Assembly: GCA_019828565.1 (NCBI GenBank)
Contig: JAHDYR010000005.1
Span: forward strand, 1,178,001 to 1,242,000
Source of the DNA: Carpediemonas membranifera
Lineage: Eukaryota > Fornicata
DNA length: 64,000 nucleotides
Direction of reading: 5' to 3'
Shown here: piece by piece, positions 61,120 through 64,000 of the stretch
Position numbering within the stretch: position 1 is the first letter of the stretch
Layout: each line of letters opens with the position of its first letter
Made by a program: the position numbers and the translations under genes
Notes under the pieces: model-generated
What the model saw: only the letters and a program-made list of their open reading frames with translations
What the model was told of the DNA's origin: nothing
Databases searched by the model: none

Positions 61120-61603
61120 ACATCATATATATGGCTTTCGTTCCATGTCCAGACTGAACAATAACCTTCTTACACATTGGGTAAATCAGAACCTCGAGCT
61201 CTATCCTGGACCGCGGGTGAAACTCATATCTCGCACCGTTAGTGAGGTACAATGAGACTAAAGCATCATCGACGATTGCGACTTCACACTTCCTCTTTTC
61301 CTTGCACCAGGAGCCAATGGGATCATCATCACTCAATGTGTCATGATGCGTAACGGTACCAGAGACAACGTAGTTCAACACTCGAAGAAGGCCGTCAGTG
61401 CCAGTTTGACCTGAGGCACATTCTTCTCGAGTGTAGGACGCTCTTATGTCCGCAAGCAAGGCGCCATGGTCGCGATAGAGCATCTTCTTAATACTCATGA
61501 TCTTATCGTTCCTCTCAGCGCTTTCCGTGTTGCTCATTGCAAGTTGCTCAAGCATGCGACAAACCCAAAATTGATAGATTACGTTAGGACGATTGGAATA
61601 CAT
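61109..61603 (-). CDS. Hypothetical protein (164 aa)
   Basis: Start MYSNRPNVIYQ at 61603; a later start at the next Met is possible. Helical first half (MLEQLAMSNTESAERNDKI), then a mixed part with GSWCKEKRKCEVAIVDDALV and EVLIYPMCKKVIVQSGHG. It overlaps the Pro-rich frame by 11 bp at its 3' end and is divergent from the H3-tail ORF by 25 bp. Even codon use and lack of stops over 165 codons suggest a real gene; I do not recognise it. Confidence 0.5.
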   Translation of the reverse strand: MYSNRPNVIYQFWVCRMLEQLAMSNTESAERNDKIMSIKKMLYRDHGALLADIRASYTREECASGQTGTDGLLRVLNYVVSGTVTHHDTLSDDDPIGSWCKEKRKCEVAIVDDALVSLYLTNGARYEFHPRSRIELEVLIYPMCKKVIVQSGHGTKAIYMMFTA

Positions 61604-61628
61604 TTCCTTACATGTAAATGACAGAAAA

Positions 61629-61841
61629 ATGGCTAGAACGAAACAAACGGCCAAGAAGAGGCAGCAGGAGCACCAACAAAACAAGCGATTGGAAGGTAAG
61701 CTCCTCTCACGCCATCGGTTGTCTTTGCCAACCAATGCTAAGGCCGTTTTCACCACCAACGCCATGATCTTGAAGAATGCTGCTGATTATGGCATTGACA
61801 GTCAAATCAAACGTCTCACTGGCCATTTCGATATCAATGTC
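61629..61841 (+). CDS. ORF beginning with the histone H3 tail sequence (3'-truncated)
   Basis: Starts MARTKQTAKKRQQEHQQNK. The first eight residues equal the N-terminus of histone H3, including the Lys4 position; H3 continues with RKSTGG, this protein does not. The next 60 residues (LSLPTNAKAVFTTNAMILKN) are helical but do not match the H3 fold as far as I can judge. The gene is cut at 61841 by an element-2-family integrase fragment, which the frame then reads through. It could be a divergent H3-like protein or a tail mimic that binds H3K4 readers. Confidence 0.55.
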
Positions 61842-62105
61842 GTCGAACGCCTGAATGGTACCGTCATGAGACGCTTAAGAGCGCTCCTGCTGGACGCCCG
61901 CGACGACAACTGGCCCGCATACCTGCCCATCGCCCAGCACGTTATCAACGCCACCCGCCACTCCACCACAGGCCTCAGCCCCTTCGAACTATTGTTCGGA
62001 CGCAAGTCAACCATGCTGCGCGTCGCGCCCGACGCCCTGACCAACGCAACCCAGATGCTCGAGCCTGGCTCAGTCGAAGCCGACGGCATCGTCCGCTTCC
62101 AGGCC
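61842..62105 (+). pseudogene. Integrase fragment of the element 2 family
   Basis: 264 bp matching 20499-20762 of element 2 with only a few substitutions; begins VERLNGTVMRR and runs through the end of the integrase core. Flanked by the H3-tail ORF and the LTR of element 5. Confidence 0.93.
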
Positions 62106-62199
62106 TGTGGTACCCAAACAATTGAGAGAGTGAAATTTAGAAGCAGGTTTGAGATCATTGACCAAATAAGACTGATCATTAAATGAGGTCGTCATGACA
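62106..62199 (-). repeat. 3' LTR of element 5 (94 bp)
   Basis: Minus sense TGTCATGACG ... TACCACA. Defined by the TGT/ACA ends, the adjacent polypurine tract and the break in the element 2 fragment. No second copy is in the window. Confidence 0.75.
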
Positions 62200-62497
62200 C
62201 TTCCCCCCATGATCCCAAACCGTCCACAAGCTCAAACGTGCCTCCCAACCGTCAGCAAAAATTCCAACGGTTCAAGTCCGGCGAAATGCAAAACCCGCCA
62301 GACCGACTCCAGTGAAGTCAAAAACGCAATTGAGCACAATAGTCTGAAGAACGCTGTTCTAAACGAACAAATAGCGCACAGAATGGTGTAGAACATAAGA
62401 AATAACCAATATCAGTAACTAGATTCCAACGTTCTGCTCTTCCCCCCCTAGGCTGCGGTCACCAACTGGGCAAAACCCCAAAATGAGCCGTTGGTTA
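62200..62497 (-). other. Element 5 3' UTR
   Basis: About 300 bp between the stop codon and LTR; no gene beyond a short fortuitous plus-strand ORF. Confidence 0.65.
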
Positions 62498-64000
62498 TTA
62501 GCGCTGCCTATAGGAAGCTAATTTCCTTTGACCTCGGAGTTTTCTGCGCAAACTCGGTTTGTCTGCGAGGTACTCCTCAAACGCCCTAAGTTCATCAAGG
62601 TCGGCGTTGAAGCGTTCCCATGTCGCCTCTTCCTCGAGGTACCCCTCCCACAGCACATGTAGGTGAAGGACGCCGTCCTCAAATTTGTGAGAGTCGATCG
62701 CTTCTACGACATATTCGTCAACTCTCTGGGCCGCGAGCCGTGTCAACTCAGCCCTTGTCGCGTCAGACTCAAAATGTCTTAGACGCTCGGCATGGACCTT
62801 AGCCACTACGCCTGTCGTCAGGTTCTCCACGTAGTAAACGTTCGGCGACTCTGCGGGTCCCTGGCACCACATTGGCCCAGCCAGCTTCGTGCGGCGGCCG
62901 ACAGTGGTCGTTACCAGCACTGGCTTGTTCGATAGGGCCACGTGTGATGCTTCTGATGGTGTTTGTTGTTGCAGCGCCTGGTCTTGGATGACTCTCTGTA
63001 GTTCCAGGCTGCGCTTGAAGGCCTCAAATGGCATCTTGCTCTCATTGCTCATGATCTCTTCTGGTCTTACGACCACGTCTTGGTTATAAAGCAAATTCAG
63101 TGGCGATAGGCCTGTCCTGGCCACAGATGTTGAATTAATGATGTACTGAGCCAAAGGTAGTAGCCGCGTCCATCTAAACTCCTGCAGATCGAGCATTAGC
63201 GTCTCTAGATGCCTCTTAACCTCGGCGTTGACCCTCTCAACTATTCCTTGAGAACCCGGGCGGTAAGGCGTGCCGACGTGATGTTGCGACCCGAGCCTTT
63301 CCATTAGAGCGTCAATCAGCTTATTTCTATACTGGCTGCCCCCGTCGCTGTGAATCACCCGGGGAATTCCGTAGTGACCCACCCAGGCCAAAATTGCCCC
63401 TGCCGCGGCATCTGCGTCCGTCGAACGCGTGGGGACCAGCATAGTTAGCTTCGAGTACGTGTCAATTAACACGCACACGTACCGCAGACCCTCGCTCTCC
63501 GCGATGGGTCCGATCGTGTCTACCTGCACGACATCAAACGGCAGGCGACCTGCCGTACGGTGGCGCAAGTGTTGGACGGGCTTGGCCGTCTTGCGCGTGA
63601 CCTGGCACACAGGACACGACTGGACAAACTCCTCTGCGTCCTTATACATGCCCCTCCACCTCCTACCGAGCGATATAAGCTTGTTCACCGTCGCTCTCGC
63701 TCCGAGATGGCCGTGTATGCCTCCGTGAACCTCGGAGATCCACGTGGCGTGATCATCTGCCTCGACTGTTGCACCGCATAGGCGAGATAGCGCGTCGGCA
63801 GCACCGTTCGCTTGACCAGGCACGTGTACGACGGAATAGTCGAACCTTTCCAGTGCCATGCGCCATCTAGTTACCTTAGCGTTCGTGCTTGTCGCGATAT
63901 ACAGCAAATTCCGGTGGTCCGTTCTCACAGTAAACGGCCTGCCTACTAGGAACCGCTCGGCCTTGATCATAGCGTAATAAATGCCGAAGCCTTCCTTTTC
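62498..64000 (-). CDS. Element 5 RNase H and integrase with chromodomain (partial, open)
   Basis: No frame break in the 501 visible codons. RNase H: GIYYAMIKAERFLVG, RTDHRNLLYIAT, GAADALSRL. Integrase: HGGIHGHLG and CPVCQVTRK (zinc finger), D (VDTIGPIA), D (HSDGGSQY), E (VERVNAE). A GPMWCQGP barrel and chromodomain follow (YVVEAIDSHKFEDG, HVLWEGYLEEEATW). The start lies beyond the window. The intact frame suggests a younger or active element. Confidence 0.93.
   Translation of the reverse strand, partial: EKEGFGIYYAMIKAERFLVGRPFTVRTDHRNLLYIATSTNAKVTRWRMALERFDYSVVHVPGQANGAADALSRLCGATVEADDHATWISEVHGGIHGHLGARATVNKLISLGRRWRGMYKDAEEFVQSCPVCQVTRKTAKPVQHLRHRTAGRLPFDVVQVDTIGPIAESEGLRYVCVLIDTYSKLTMLVPTRSTDADAAAGAILAWVGHYGIPRVIHSDGGSQYRNKLIDALMERLGSQHHVGTPYRPGSQGIVERVNAEVKRHLETLMLDLQEFRWTRLLPLAQYIINSTSVARTGLSPLNLLYNQDVVVRPEEIMSNESKMPFEAFKRSLELQRVIQDQALQQQTPSEASHVALSNKPVLVTTTVGRRTKLAGPMWCQGPAESPNVYYVENLTTGVVAKVHAERLRHFESDATRAELTRLAAQRVDEYVVEAIDSHKFEDGVLHLHVLWEGYLEEEATWERFNADLDELRAFEEYLADKPSLRRKLRGQRKLASYRQR

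Larger units (their letters stand above)
62106..64000 (-). mobile_element. Ty3/gypsy element 5 (runs off the right edge)
   Basis: 3' LTR at 62106-62199, polypurine tract GGGGGGAAG next to it, 3' UTR, then RNase H and integrase. It inserted into the element-2-family fragment; its 5' half lies outside the window. Related to element 4 in protein sequence but with a different LTR. Confidence 0.87.

Noticed and set aside
61109-61765. Longer 218-codon start (MALVVKTALALV) with a hydrophobic segment
   Set aside because: That extension is antisense to the H3-tail ORF and starts beyond a more plausible ATG at 61603; the hydrophobic stretch is likely an artefact of the antisense frame.
1-64000. Bacterial or organellar origin with operons
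   Set aside because: APE LINEs, chromodomain LTR elements, DIRS elements and a tRNA with A/B boxes and no encoded CCA indicate eukaryotic nuclear DNA.

Overview
This window is nuclear DNA of a eukaryote and is almost wholly made of transposable elements. The evidence is chromodomain Ty3/gypsy retrotransposons, LINEs with an APE-type endonuclease, DIRS/Ngaro-type retroelements with tyrosine recombinases, a tRNA-Asn with internal A and B boxes, and fragments of genes with PHD, FYVE, OTU, protein-kinase and PIWI-like domains and a histone-H3-like N-terminus. Codons are GC-rich and LTRs are very short (66-125 bp). A repeat-rich protist or alga fits best; the species cannot be named from the sequence.

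Layout. 1-8422 is a large foldback: two inverted arms, each ending in the same PHD/FYVE-like gene, with Ty3 element 1 (82-bp LTRs, ACAC target duplication) near the centre. A divergent coiled-coil gene (9603) is cut by an inverted 1.5-kb duplicate of the element-1/foldback junction (10246-11755). 12206-13733 is the 3' part of Ty3 element 4. 13731-23990 is a nest: Ty3 element 6 gag is split by LINE 1 (15-bp duplication), which is split by Ty3 element 2 (66-bp LTRs, CCGC duplication). 23991-49816 is a deeper nest: DIRS-A is split by Ty3 element 3 (125-bp LTRs, TCAG duplication), which is split by LINE 2 (17-bp duplication), whose 3' region is split by a 13-kb element with 58-bp terminal inverted repeats (27169-40160). 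That last element is the most unusual object here. It carries an OTU-protease gene, an acidic protein with a possible degenerate tyrosine-recombinase fold, small coiled-coil/zinc genes, two duplicated blocks with two kinds of GC-rich minisatellite, and a PIWI-like gene fragment.

49817-57120 holds three DIRS/Ngaro-type units; the most complete (DIRS-B, 50496-54808) ends 3 bp from a tRNA-Asn gene. 57117-59977 is the 5' half of Ty3 element 4. 59978-61841 holds host-like fragments: a kinase C-lobe, a Pro-rich tail, an unknown gene, and an ORF starting with the histone H3 tail. 62106-64000 is Ty3 element 5, running off the window.

Themes. All Ty3 elements with a visible 5' LTR have an 8-10 bp perfect palindrome directly after it where a TGG primer-binding site is expected, and gag starts within about 12-22 nt of the LTR where a start codon is present. 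Nearly all polyproteins carry frameshifts; the LINE 2 ORF2 (1119 aa) is uninterrupted.
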